Assembly (NCBI RefSeq): GCF_000003605.2
Contig: NW_003114957.1
Coordinates: 268,058 to 309,219 of the forward strand
Source: Saccoglossus kowalevskii
Lineage: Eukaryota; Hemichordata; Enteropneusta; Harrimaniidae
Direction of reading: 5' to 3'
Length of the DNA: 41,162 bases
Shown: in pieces, positions 23,200-35,072 of the stretch
Position numbering within the stretch: the first letter of the stretch is position 1
Layout: each line of letters starts with the position of its first letter
Made by a program: the position numbers and the translations under genes
Notes under the pieces: generated by a model
Told to the model about the DNA's origin: nothing
The model's input: the letters and a program-made list of their open reading frames with translations, nothing else
Databases searched by the model: none

Positions 23200-26100
23200 C
23201 GATTAATTTAGGCAGTCACAGACTACATCAATGTCTAAACAAAATCGCCGTGACAATAAAACATGTTTATCTGAAATAAAGATCTATTTCCATTCGTTGA
23301 AAAAAAATGAAAAAGAAACATATTCAGCACTGCTGTTAATTTGATAACTATAGTGAAAGGAATCTCATACAACTAAAGAAGACTTTTATCTCTAATTTGT
23401 GTAACATTGACATAAATATAATTTAGCGAAATCATAAAAAACCTTTTCATGATTCCAGGTGGTAATTTATTTTTTTCCGTTGTGCTATGGCCAAAATAAT
23501 GCGCAAAATAATGTTCCTTCAATATTATACAAAATACTCCTAAATTGATAACTAGTTACGGGGACGAGGCTATAAATTTAAGGTAATTTATACATCTGTG
23601 TAGCAATCCCAGGCTATGATAAACGTTGTTTAATAATATTCACTGGTGAATTTATATAATTTGTTTTATAGAAAAAGCCTATTGTAACCTCAGAATAATT
23701 CACTGCGGATATAACGTACCATTCATAATTTTACTATGCGTGTTCAACAAAAGTATCTGCGTTCATGTCGAGGTGGTAAATAATAAGATGTGTGTAACAG
23801 GTGTGTGGGAAATGCAATGTTAAAGTATTAAGTACTGGTACCGTGACTCATAAAAACAGTTTTGGTATTTTCAAAATGGTAACACCTGCAGGAAACATAC
23901 AGCATGCGACGATTTGATACCAAAATAACCAGTATACATTACTATTGTATACAATTCAATTTTCCTGCTACACTAATAACAAAGTTACAGTACATTGTAC
24001 TTAAAATAAAACTGAATAAAACTCTAATTTTCTCCTTCAACAACTAATATTTCACGTATTAAAATTTTCAGACGGATGAGCTAAACGCTGGCAACAATAT
24101 ATAGTACCTAGAATAACACAATATAAATAAATAAACATTTATATGGGGCGGGGCTTGGTTTAGACAGTATGAATTAAATTGCGTACACGGGTATAGTAAA
24201 TATGTGCATATCGGTATGTTTGGTGTTAAACATAAGCACTTTAAAGCAGCTCTTCGCGCTGACGTTCTCGATTTGTATAGCGATTGTTCCCATACCAACC
24301 AAATTAATTTTACATAGTGCATAGTCGGTAGTCGAGCTGTTTCCACACTTTCACTGGAGATGTCATTTTATATATTCAATTGGCCGAAAAACGTCATTGT
24401 GTGAGAGAACAAATTTGTATCACGTTTTCGGTTGGGCGGAGAAAATAATAAATTGAATATGATTATTGATACACAATAAATATGCAATTATTTTACTTTT
24501 AAGTTTAAGTGTTATATTAAAGCGGGGGAGTCGTCACCTAGGCATGCGTCAGGTGGCCATAGCGTGTCGTTGTTTACAAATAAACAAGCGTCTACCCATG
24601 AACCTTTGAGTTCGTAGCGTATGTTGTTATCATCGCTTGGGACTCAATTCCCACGCGTGCGGAGGTGTTGACCCTTCCGCTTTAAAATGTATTGTAATAT
24701 GAAGTTGTTTGTGGGGATATGTGTTTTTGTGAAAAGTGGAGTAAAAAAAAAAATTGGTATAATGGGGAATGCGCAGAATGAAAAAGAAATGAACAAGTTG
24801 AGATCTAAATAATCATTGTTTATATTGGTTGGTCTGCGAGAAACGCCACGGTTTACAATTTGCGGGCTGCAACAACCGTTGTTCAACATAGCTATCTGTA
24901 TGTGTAAAAAGCAATAATAGGTGTCCAATTATTTATGTGATAAGTACTGGTACCACGACCTGTTATTATTTATACATTTTATTATTGCGAAAACAATATT
25001 GACTATTTCGAAAATGAATCCGCAAAGAGACAACGTCAGATGATATGAAAGATAACACGATTTGTTTTGCCTCACCTATATTGTTTTGATATAGTTATTA
25101 TGCCGTCACACTTGTATTATCCGGCAATTATGGAGGGCAGTAACTGCAAAACAAGGCCATGACACTCAGAGTAACTTCTAGCCCCAATAATGTAACAAGG
25201 AAGATTTCATCCATCAACTTTAATACAAAATACAATAGAATTCACCCTCTTATAAAACACTACGTAAGTGTTCGAAAGTGCGTGCGTTTTAATGTTCCCC
25301 ACTATTTGGAAACTGTGCATCAAATTGACGTCGCATTCGAACACATTCCTTTGTTTACTTCAGACTTAGAAGCGCTATCACTTCGCAATGGAATGTTAAG
25401 AATCGAACAATTTAAAAAAGTGTTCAGAAATCCTAAACTACAATTTTAATTAATATTGTCTTCTATTGTATCAAAATCGGCCGATAGGCCGTCGCATGAC
25501 AATGTGTCTGAATTCCATGTAGTCAGTGATATGTTAGTCATGGAAAACTACAAAGTGCCGAAAACAGTGCACTGATAGTATCGACCGACGCATGGGGTCA
25601 AAAATCACCAAAAATGATGGATGCCTCTTCATTTATTTGTAAATATTTACTTCGACAAACCGACATTTGGACAAAACAGCGTTGGGATGAAACGAAATAA
25701 CACTGAATTCCGGTTATGCAAGGGCAGGTTCAGGAATAATTGCTTTTAGTATGAGGATATAATTAGATATTGAGCTAGGGCACCAAAGTCATTCACGCAT
25801 AATCAATGTGTAGAAATATACATCTAGAATCTTTAGTTACGAAAACTTACAAGAATTATCGCTCCACACCAACCAACCATTTAGCGGAGCATTCCATTGT
25901 GTAAATAGGCGGCGAAGGCAAGACGAACGGGAGAGGGTAGATAAAAGAGAAACTAATTTTGTATTATTTTTTTTCTGTCACCGATATCAATTCTTGCCTG
26001 CTAGCACATCTTTTAGCACTGCATAAATTTGATTACTTTACCTAATTTAGTGGATACGCGGATGTTATTATTCCCATGCTCATGGTTTAAGTATGCATTG

Positions 26101-26890
26101 TGATGCCATGTAATGTGAATGCCTGCCCGCATGACCAAAATTTGACTTTCAATTCCAGGATATTTACATATTGCATACCCACTTTCGATCAGAGAGACAA
26201 TAATCGTACAATTTCAAACTGAACTATATATGTTCATTGAAACTGGTGAAGGGGTCAGGTGACCTGATTTAAAAATAAAAAAAATATCAAAACTAGTAAA
26301 CACAAATATATCAATAGATTCAATAAGTCAAATAATATTAAAGTATGTTTTTGTTTTTGTTTCCATATGTTGACAACGTGACCAGCAACGCATATGTTGT
26401 CTAATGAGTTGCTTCGTATGTATATCATAATCGCGTCGACAAATAAGAACACGACACGTCGCCTAAAATAAAAAAAAAAAAAAATAAAAAAAAAAACACG
26501 TCTTATGTCGGTTTGCATGTATCTACACGCTCGTCGCCAATGTAAGTTACCTCGTGTAACCGTTATTGTCGCCGATTTTTCCCATGCGCTACCCGGTTCG
26601 TTGCCTCAAGAAAAACCTCGTGCAAACGGCCTTTGAAATTAAACGTTATCGCCCTCTAATGTATAATCAATGAGTGTGTGGTACCATAATAATATTGACA
26701 CATTGATATTTAGCCGGTATCACTATCCCTGTCACTGTATTATTATTAATAACACGAACATACATAGTAGTACCTAGCGACTTCGTGTTAGATGTCGTGA
26801 ACCTTCTAACCCTTCATTTCATTTATCCATTTTCCTGACACTAGATAGTCGGATGTGTAATAAATAATCTCATTGATTCATACTTTATAC
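23200..26890. other. Intergenic region between divergent genes 2 and 3, no gene recognised
   Basis: A 96-codon open frame lies at 25159-25449 (+). It has no recognised domain, no clear splice partners and no copy at the other genes, so I do not call it. A GGCCGATAGGCC inverted motif is near 25490. Scattered GGTACCA-rich pieces occur near 23838 and 24950. The interval lies between two promoter regions that are inverted copies of each other. Confidence 0.45.
26465..26496. repeat. Poly(A) tract
   Basis: A run of A broken by two T bases. It could be the tail of a retrotransposed sequence on the + strand, but no SINE or LINE body is recognised upstream. Confidence 0.85.
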
Positions 26891-26899
26891 ACGAAATAG

Positions 26900-26924
26900 T
26901 GCCACTGATATGCCGCCTGGAACT
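26900..26924 (+). repeat. Single 25-bp minisatellite unit upstream of gene 3
   Basis: One unit (TGCCACTGATATGCCGCCTG...) of the repeat that forms arrays upstream of genes 1 and 2. It ends 377 bp before the start codon, close to the 362 bp seen at gene 1. Confidence 0.8.
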
Positions 26925-26949
26925 CGAAAAGAATAATATGTACATTAGG

Positions 26950-27300
26950 AATTTGTAACTTTGTTTTGAAAGCAAAATACTCGTAGACGCCATGACCGGC
27001 AAATCTGAATGCCCAGGGAAATTCTATCTGTATAACAGTAGCCGCCTTTTTACACAGGTTGGTCAACCGGTTATGATTAATGTCACCTGCAAGTATCATG
27101 GTGCATTTTTATTTTCGTGTCTGAAGGTACCAGCAATTTACAGTAGTTGCGTAACCGAATCAATAAATTTCTACTCCTTTGTACTACACGTTTATTTTTG
27201 TACGTTGATGTGTTGAATATTAATAGCACACTCACCGATAAGTATATATATTAGACATGTTCTATGCAATTGATAACAACCGCGAATCGAGGCAGTCACG
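26950..27300 (+). promoter_or_regulatory. Core promoter and 5' UTR of gene 3
   Basis: GATAAG at 27237-27242 abuts TATATATATTA at 27243-27253. GACATGTTC..TGCAATTGATAACA then leads to the ATG. From about 27030 upstream features match the gene 2 promoter in inverted orientation, including CAACCGGTTATGATTA and GTCACCTGCAAGT. Confidence 0.75.
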
Positions 27301-30300
27301 ATGAGTAGTCTATATTGCATAGTTGTTTTTCTGGCGCTGGCAGTTGTCAGCAAGGTAGGTAACAACCGGGCATTCTTAGAAAAAATACTAAACTCATGTT
27401 TGTTTTAATTTGACGTCCCATTTTTACTGCATTAAGTTGGGAAAATTCTATTAACGATTCTTTTGTTGAACATTTTTAGTCTCTGACTTTTTTAGTCTCT
27501 CGTTCATCGTATTTATTTCAGCGCTAACTGCTTCGGGGAGCACTGTGTTCAAGTGTTGTGTTGCAGACACTGTAACTGTGTATGTGTGGTACCGAAGAGC
27601 GTGTATGTCCAATAAAAACAGCACACACTATATCTGATTTGATTCGGATAGGTTCTTGGAAACTATTTTCTTGACTATTTGGAATCAAAAGGCACAGCAA
27701 TCCTCCATGTCCGGCCATCCAATATTTTGGAATCACCTTTTTAAAAAAAGCAATAATCTATTTCTGCCGTATATAATATTTTATTTGTCGATGTGATAAA
27801 ACAATATTGCATTTGTCACGTTTAATATTTTTTTTGTATTGCAGCCTTGCATTGCTGAAGCAGGTAAGATTTGTTCATTCTGTTCAATGTCGAGGAATTG
27901 TTTTCGATTTCCTAATCTTGGAATTGAACAGTTGGCAAGTGAGAACTTTCAAACATTTGGTTACACTATTTGTAATCATTCAACGAATATCGCTATCAGA
28001 ATTTATGATTGATCCACAAATCCGCGTGTTTCAAATATAAACATATTTCGGAATGGCAAGTTTGTAAGATCTGTAGTTGTGCAGAAACTTTTACATAACG
28101 GTGATGGCGAAAACATGAATTTACAAATTATAAAAAAATATAAACTTAGATTGTCGTCTTCCATGAGAGGTGTCCGTAATGTCTTATTGCTTTAGTATTC
28201 AATGCTTCCTGAAGGATGGCTAGCTTTATTTTGTAATAATATTGATTCGCGATTCAACGTTAACAAGTATATGAGTTTACAGAGAGAATGTCATAAATTA
28301 TGCAAGACAGCAGTGTGATTATCTTATTGCCGACGCGTTGCATGCTTTTCTTGCCATACTATTATTTCATAACGATTACATTAATTTGTTAAAACAAACA
28401 ATATCACGCATTATGTATAATTTGCATAATTTATGCAATATACTAGTTGAGCAATGTAATGTTATACATTAATATTCATTCCTTCATTATTTTTATAAGA
28501 TCAACCGCATGTTATTCTAATATTTGTGGATGACATGGGATGGAATGACGTACATTGGCACAACCCTGATATCGCAATGCCCAACTTGATGGATCTCGCC
28601 GCTGATGGCGTCATATTCAACCAATCATATACCCATCCTACATGTACACCGTAAGTGATAATATCGTTACTATTTATGGAATGTAGATATAATTTATTCA
28701 GTTAAGTTCAATACCAAGATGTATAACTATATTTTAGCTTACATGTCAATGTCGAATTTCAGTGTCTTAATTGGATTGTAAATCCTGGACTCTCTAGTCT
28801 GTGCAATATACATCTGATTTTTATAATACTAAATACATATTTATATGTAATTATTCAGATCAAGAGCTGCTATGATGACGGGATTGTATCCTTTCAAAAC
28901 AGGAAATCAGGTAAATATTTCTTTTATTTGAACAAAATATGCCTGGCTTCGCAATTTATATTTACTTGAAAATGACATTACAAAATAAATTTAACTTATG
29001 TCTTGAAACATGTCGCTTCCCAATGTTGACATAATTCTAATTATTTAATAAATTAAAAATAAATTCTTTTAATATTTATTTACAGCATCAAATGGTGTTC
29101 AACCTTCATCCTAGTGGAGTTCCATTGGAATTCAAGCTATTACCAGAAAAACTTAAAGAAGTTGGATACTCTACTCATATGGTTGGAAAGTAAGTAGACC
29201 ATAGCATATATCACTTATATCAAACTTACATTTGTTTGCTGTAATGAGGATTATACGATTACATGGTTGAGAGCCTCATCTCATTCTCAGCATTACATTC
29301 TGGTGATATTTTTGTTTTCAAACATAAGACAGTAAGTCACGTGACTACTTAAGTTTTGATGATAAACCACAATAATTCTACAACAAACAATTTAGATAAA
29401 CTATACACTTCCTGTAAGCATAGACAATTCGATAGTTTTCTGAAACAAATTGAACCACAGGCTTGAACACCGAAACATGATGTAATAATATATATATTAT
29501 CAGTAAAAGTTCTACATATTGAAAAAAAGCAAATAACATAGATATAATCAAGACGATTTCTAAATAATATTTCTGTTAATTATTTCTAATTGTTTCTAAT
29601 GTTATTCAAATTTATTTGTTTTAGATGGCATTTATGATTCTGTAAGGATGAGTATCTACCAACGAATCGTGGTTTTGACTCACACTATGGTCTATGGACA
29701 TTGGGAGTCGGTGATTACGATAAAATGAATGGGGTACTATGTAAGTTAACTATTAGTAAAACAATATACTTAAATAATATATATTAATATATGTTAATAT
29801 GAATATGACAGAATTGATATTATGCCATAATTATGATTATGATATGCACATTCGACTCGAATGAGATGGGGATTTACAAGGGTTTCTGTTCACTCATTAT
29901 TGAATTGATTTGTCATTCTAGCTCCTTCAGCAGGATATGATTTCCGTGACAACATGGGAGTGGTACCAAAAAGTGACGATTATCTTGCAGTGAGTATCAT
30001 TAATACTATTGTTATAACATATATCTTTGACATATTGTATTTTGAGAAACTCGCTATACAAGCATTTTTTTATATTTGTTATCAGCAATTAAGTAAAGAA
30101 TGATGCCACGCTTTCGAGGTTCTCGTGAAAAGAAAATAATGAAATAAAAAATCGACAAATTATATCATAATATCTTTCTTATCCACAGTTAATGCTTGGT
30201 GATAGAGCAGAGCATATCGTAAATACCCATTACCCAGGAACGCCACTATTTCTTGCGTTTACTCTGGACATACCTGCTAAGCATCTGGAGGTAATTATCG

Positions 30301-32966
30301 TATTCTGTTGGTTAGATTGAGTTAACAACAATAGTACAATTAATTTAAATTTAGTCTACTTAGAAGGAAATCCGCCAAAGAAACTTTAAAGTCAATGGGG
30401 ACAATTTTTTATGTATGCGCTTGTTTGTATTTGTAACCTATATGCATTTGTGTGTGTTTGTGATTTCCCCCAAGATTCCAGAAGAGTATGAAGAAAATTA
30501 TGCCGATATCGAAGATGATAGAACAAGGCAATTTTATGGTAAGTGATGTAATTCCATATAAGCATATTTGTATCCAGGATACTTCAAGTGAACGCCGAAA
30601 CGTAACCATAATGCATCCGTATTTATTGGTATGATGTTCAATGACACTACAAGTGATCTATCGACAAATCCTTTCCACGCTTGTCATGAATACAATTATT
30701 CAGTTATAATATAAAATATGATTGCAAAGTGTGTGAAATGGAGAGAAAAAACATTTAAGTATTTTTATTATTGCAGGAAAGTTGACTATGATGGACGACA
30801 TAATTGGTGGTGTGATTGATGCGTTGAAGAACCGTGGAATGTATGACGATTCGCTAATAATATTCATAGGAGACGTAAGTGTCCAATGTCTGTTATGATT
30901 AGCTAATTTATTTAATCATTGCAAACGTGTTGATGTTACAGCCACCTTATCTGTAGCTTTCTTTAAATTGGCGAAACTATATGTTATTTCATTTCAAATC
31001 AAAGAATTATCGTCGCTTTATCTTGAATGACACACTGTCAGTTTTCAACAAAGATTCGCCTAATTTTACTCTGCGTGTTTAACCTGATAAAATATAAAAA
31101 GGAAATTTTGAACACCCTCAAATCTCATCATTTCTGACACTAATATTGACCTGAGTCAATTACTTGAGTTGAGTTGATTTCCCAGTTCATATCGTCCAAA
31201 TATTCATTTATTTATGTTTATTCACACAGAATGGAGCGTTGGCATCTCAATCGGGCTCTAACTATCCATTCCGCGGTATTGCTGGAACGCTGTTTGAGGG
31301 CGCTACTCGTGTGCCATCTATTGTCAGTGGGAAGGGAATAAAGAAGACTGGATATGAAAGCAATGAGTAAGTTAATTTTGGTAATTGACAATCTCACAAA
31401 GTTGCTCAAGATTAAGTTTGATATCCCCGGGTTAATTTAATGTCTCAGTCAGTGCCAATGACAATAAATCATGTAAAATACGTTTCTAAAAATGCGATGC
31501 TGAGTAATTTAGAAAACATGTACTCGGCTAGTTTTGTTGTTTTGAACTAAACTTTTAAATGTTGAACCTTTCCCAGATAACGTAACTTAATTTCTACTTT
31601 CATAGGTTATACAGCATAGTTGATATACACAGAACAATCCTTGATGTGGCTGGAGCTAAAGCTGGTAAGTTAACATAATAAATCAGTACACTTTCGAAGT
31701 ATTATGTTTCGTCACGTAATCTTGAATAGTCGGCGTTTTAATATTTACAAATTGTTATAATCTGTTTTGTATTGTATTTGACAGAGCCTGAACTTGACGG
31801 TTTAAGTATGTGGCCAACATGGTCAGAAGATAAACCATCGCCAAGAAATGAAATCCTCTACAATATCGATGATGATCCAGTGTCCCCTGGTGCTGCTATC
31901 AGGTAAGCAATGATATATGTCTGTATGAGGGGTTAATTGGGTAAACATAACTATTTTCATTTCTGGTTTGTGAACAAGATTTGAAATATTATTGTATTAT
32001 TATTTAGAATAACTGAATAGTTGATTGAACAGATGAAAGCGAGTGTGTGTTCTGCAAAACAATGTTCTATTCTAAATATCACAAACCTATGGTGGAATAT
32101 AACATATATGCATACAATCTCATCATGAATTATGTTTTGTATGTTTTTAGAATCGAAGACTACAAACTGATTACAGGACACCCGGATTTATTGTATCCAT
32201 ATCGGGACATCAGTTTAACAGGTAAACACTCAAAGAATTCTCGATTGAAATTTTACCAGAATCAAAGATTACTGTATAGCGGCCGTAGTTTGGATAGAGA
32301 AGGCAGTAGATTTGCATTTATCATGTCTTAATGTGATGCGACAGAATCTGACGCATGTCGATATATATTTATTTCAGATAACTATTACAATTATGGTGAC
32401 GCCCCAGCAAGCGGATTGCCAAGTACAGACCAACAATCACACGCACCGGCTCCACAGAACGTAGAATACTTGTTCAATGTCGTAGGTAAGAATGTGTTTT
32501 TTATATGGAAAAAAATGAACACATATAAGTGCCGGCAAATTATGAACATATAAAGGCGCACACGCTCACCAATATAACAGAACTAATTGTCTCTGTAAGC
32601 AGACTCGCGCATTAGACGCCACAGTTACCAATCCATAACAAAACGTCTCCAGTTTTCAGTTTCAAAATTAACAAAGTGTGTAGATACTACCACTTCCGAA
32701 GTAAATATTCTATTGATTATCGAACAGTTTGAGTGGTACGATGGTCAAACGTATGAGAACACAATGACTACTAATGTCTCTCTTTCAATGCAGTTGACCC
32801 AGAAGAAAGAAACGACATCTCAGCTGATAATCAAGATATAGTACAAGATTTACGTGATCGATTGGATGAACATCGTAAACTGCTAATTCCACCGGTAAAC
32901 CAAACAACAGAGCTAGCTGGTGCCGCCGGAAATTTCAATGATGTCTGGTCACCTGGTTGGTGTTAA
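27301..32966 (+). pseudogene. Gene 3: arylsulfatase B-like, full 16-exon structure with one in-frame TGA
   Basis: Exons: 27301-27354, 27845-27863, 28500-28650, 28859-28910, 29086-29189, 29625-29740, 29922-29989, 30189-30290, 30475-30538, 30777-30874, 31230-31366, 31606-31664, 31785-31902, 32151-32221, 32378-32485, 32794-32966. Every exon length equals that of gene 1 and phases are kept. The signal peptide is [34 protein letters not shown] and GDNG are present, and the His and Lys positions are Ala. At 29635-29637 the codon right after WHL is TGA, where genes 1, 2 and 4 have GGA or GGG (Gly131). Read as a stop, it would cut the protein to about 130 residues, before most of the domain. No other stop or frameshift was found, so inactivation is recent, allelic, or a sequence error. 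The exon 3 acceptor is AAG, weaker than CAG in the other copies. The promoter is intact. Confidence 0.85.
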
Positions 32967-33186
32967 ATCGACTGATACGTAAACTCAAAACATGCGACAT
33001 TCCCTTCATTTTAAATCGAACTACTCAATTTATCACATCCCTTATTATTCAATAGTTAATATTACCTATTAATTATTGTACAGACAATTTTTCATTTGTA
33101 ACTTTCTGATACACGTGACTTGATAATGTTCGTTTGTCTAGATGTTTGTGCAAAGTGTTATCAATAGTTTTAACTGAACGATGTCA

Positions 33187-33192
33187 AATAAA
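33187..33192 (+). promoter_or_regulatory. Poly(A) signal of gene 3
   Basis: AATAAA in the conserved TCAAATAAAAGTTCATTGTTAAGATGA block, about 220 nt after the stop codon. Confidence 0.7.
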
Positions 33193-33589
33193 AGTTCATT
33201 GTTAAGATGAAGAAATTGTGCTATTCAGTAATTCATTATGAAAATGTATTACAATTTTTAATTCATTTTTACGTCACACCTTTACAAAAAAAAATAATTG
33301 TGAGTTCCTATTGAATATAATTCACCTATATATTTTTTGCTTTGGAAGGAAGGTCAAGGACATTTCATCTAAAATAATACAAATTATCGTGCACATGAAA
33401 TAGAGTAATCTTGCAGTTGTGCAGAAGTTGTGAAAAATCTGTCAAGCGTGTCAGATAAAAAAAATCATGAGACATTTGACACTTGACACGAAATGGATTT
33501 TTTGTGAAGTTCCATCGCAAAAACACACACACATTTCATGCCCACGACTGCTTCACGACTCCTTTGCCTAACATATCCCCTGAAAAAGA

Positions 33590-34480
33590 CAAATTGGATC
33601 GAGGAATTATGGCATGTAACACCTTGGGTCGTGCAACGCCGTCGCTGATTGGCTGCTCGTGCTGTCAAACACTTGGCCAGTATATAATTGTAAGAAAGTA
33701 ACTTTCCATAGTGTTATCTACTATCATACTAGCTGCATAAATGTTTTTTGTAGTCCTTGCAAGGTTGACATAATTTCTCAATCAACAAAATTAGTCTTCT
33801 ATCGTCTGTTGACACTGACCACTGAGAAGCCTAGACCACTTCTGCTTTGCGACTTCACTGCTTTACATTTTGGAGCGGGGAATTATGACCAATAAAACCA
33901 TGGCTTGTCTATCGCTTTCAGCTGCCATACGGTCGATGATTGGCTACTCGCACTGATATTTGGTCAGTATTTACAGCCAATAACAGTGGTATTACGGGTG
34001 AAACCAACAATGGGATAGTGATTCAAATATACTGATGCAAAGAATGGTGATGTTGAAATTTTACTATCAGATCTTCAAGATCATGAAAACATTCAGTATA
34101 CTTGTGTTAACAATAAAAACGGACATAAATCCAAATTTGTTCCAAGTTAAGTGTTCTAGAACTCCTTATATGATTGGGAATACACTGAAATCTGTGCTAA
34201 TTTATCACCACTCTTAACAAGAATGGCAGTTAAACGTGATCATATGCATTCAGGAATCGAATATTGATATGTTTTTCTATTGAGTATGTAATGTACATTT
34301 CAAAAGTTAATGTCAATATTACGTTTCGATTTTATGAAAAGTAAATGATACACTGCTAAATATTCGTTTGCTCGGCAAACTTTAACAAATGTGTTTTTCA
34401 AATTTCTAAATCAATGGTTAGCCGCATTCATCATTGATGTGATGTGACCAATGTGATGCTACAATAAATTAGAGAAAAAC
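33590..34480 (+). repeat. 3' flank of gene 3 with repeated CCAAT/TATA-like module
   Basis: A module containing GGAATTATG, GCCGTCGCTGATTGGCTGCT and then CCAGTATATAA occurs at 33601-33690. It recurs in diverged form at 33880-33974 and once in the gene 1 flank at about 11737-11850. Between the copies lies TGAGAAGCC..ACCACTTCTGC, also shared with gene 1 (11957-11980). ATTGG is an inverted CCAAT box and the TATATAA sits about 30 bp after it, so the module looks like a promoter, but no gene is seen after it. Confidence 0.5.
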
Positions 34481-35072
34481 AATTTCGTCGACTCGCAAAG
34501 CGAGCTCTAGAGAAAACAGGTGTACACAAAGAAGAGTATGGAAGATATCTGTATACTGTAAGAGTTTGAATATAGTGCACTTCCGCTGAATCGTGAATCG
34601 TCACAGGAAGCGCTGTCTCAGCACAAACCTCAAACTCCGAACAGTTCGATAGGCGTTATGTTCAACTCACCTGGTTATTTTAATCAGTTTAATAAAAGAT
34701 TTACCCCCTGAATGTGAAAGAAATATTTGGTTAATTAAATTAAAACATGCACGATTCACGCTAGGAAACTGCTGTCCTTTCAAATTTATCAAGACATAAG
34801 ATTGTACGATAAATGACTAACTTTATAAATTTACTAGAACCTGTATATGGGATTACAGAGGGAATGTCATAAATTATGCACGAAAGCACTGTGATTATTT
34901 TATAGGCCGGTGTGTTACGTGTGTTTATTGCCATACTATTATTTCATAACGATTACATTCATTTGTTAAAACAAAAAATAGCACACATTACGCATAATTT
35001 GCACAATTTATACAATATACTAATTGTTTTAATGTTATACATTTATATTCATTCCTTCATTATTTTTATCAG
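34481..35072 (+). other. Upstream of gene 4: duplication breakpoint in intron 2
   Basis: From about 34850 the sequence matches intron 2 of gene 3 (from about 28275; anchor GAATGTCATAAATTATGCA). Before that point no match to exons 1-2, intron 1 or the sulfatase promoter was found. No gene is recognised. Confidence 0.6.

Noticed and set aside
25159-25449. 96-codon open frame between genes 2 and 3
   Set aside because: No recognised domain, no splice partners, no conserved copy in the other duplicated flanks; may be chance.
29635-29637. TGA of gene 3 read as selenocysteine
   Set aside because: The position is glycine in the other copies, no family precedent is known to me, and no SECIS-like element was recognised in the 3' UTR. 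A nonsense change or base error is simpler.
33000-35072. A signal-peptide exon for gene 4
   Set aside because: I looked for the conserved ATG(A/G)GTAGTCTA start and the 19-nt microexon and found neither; homology to gene 3 begins inside intron 2.
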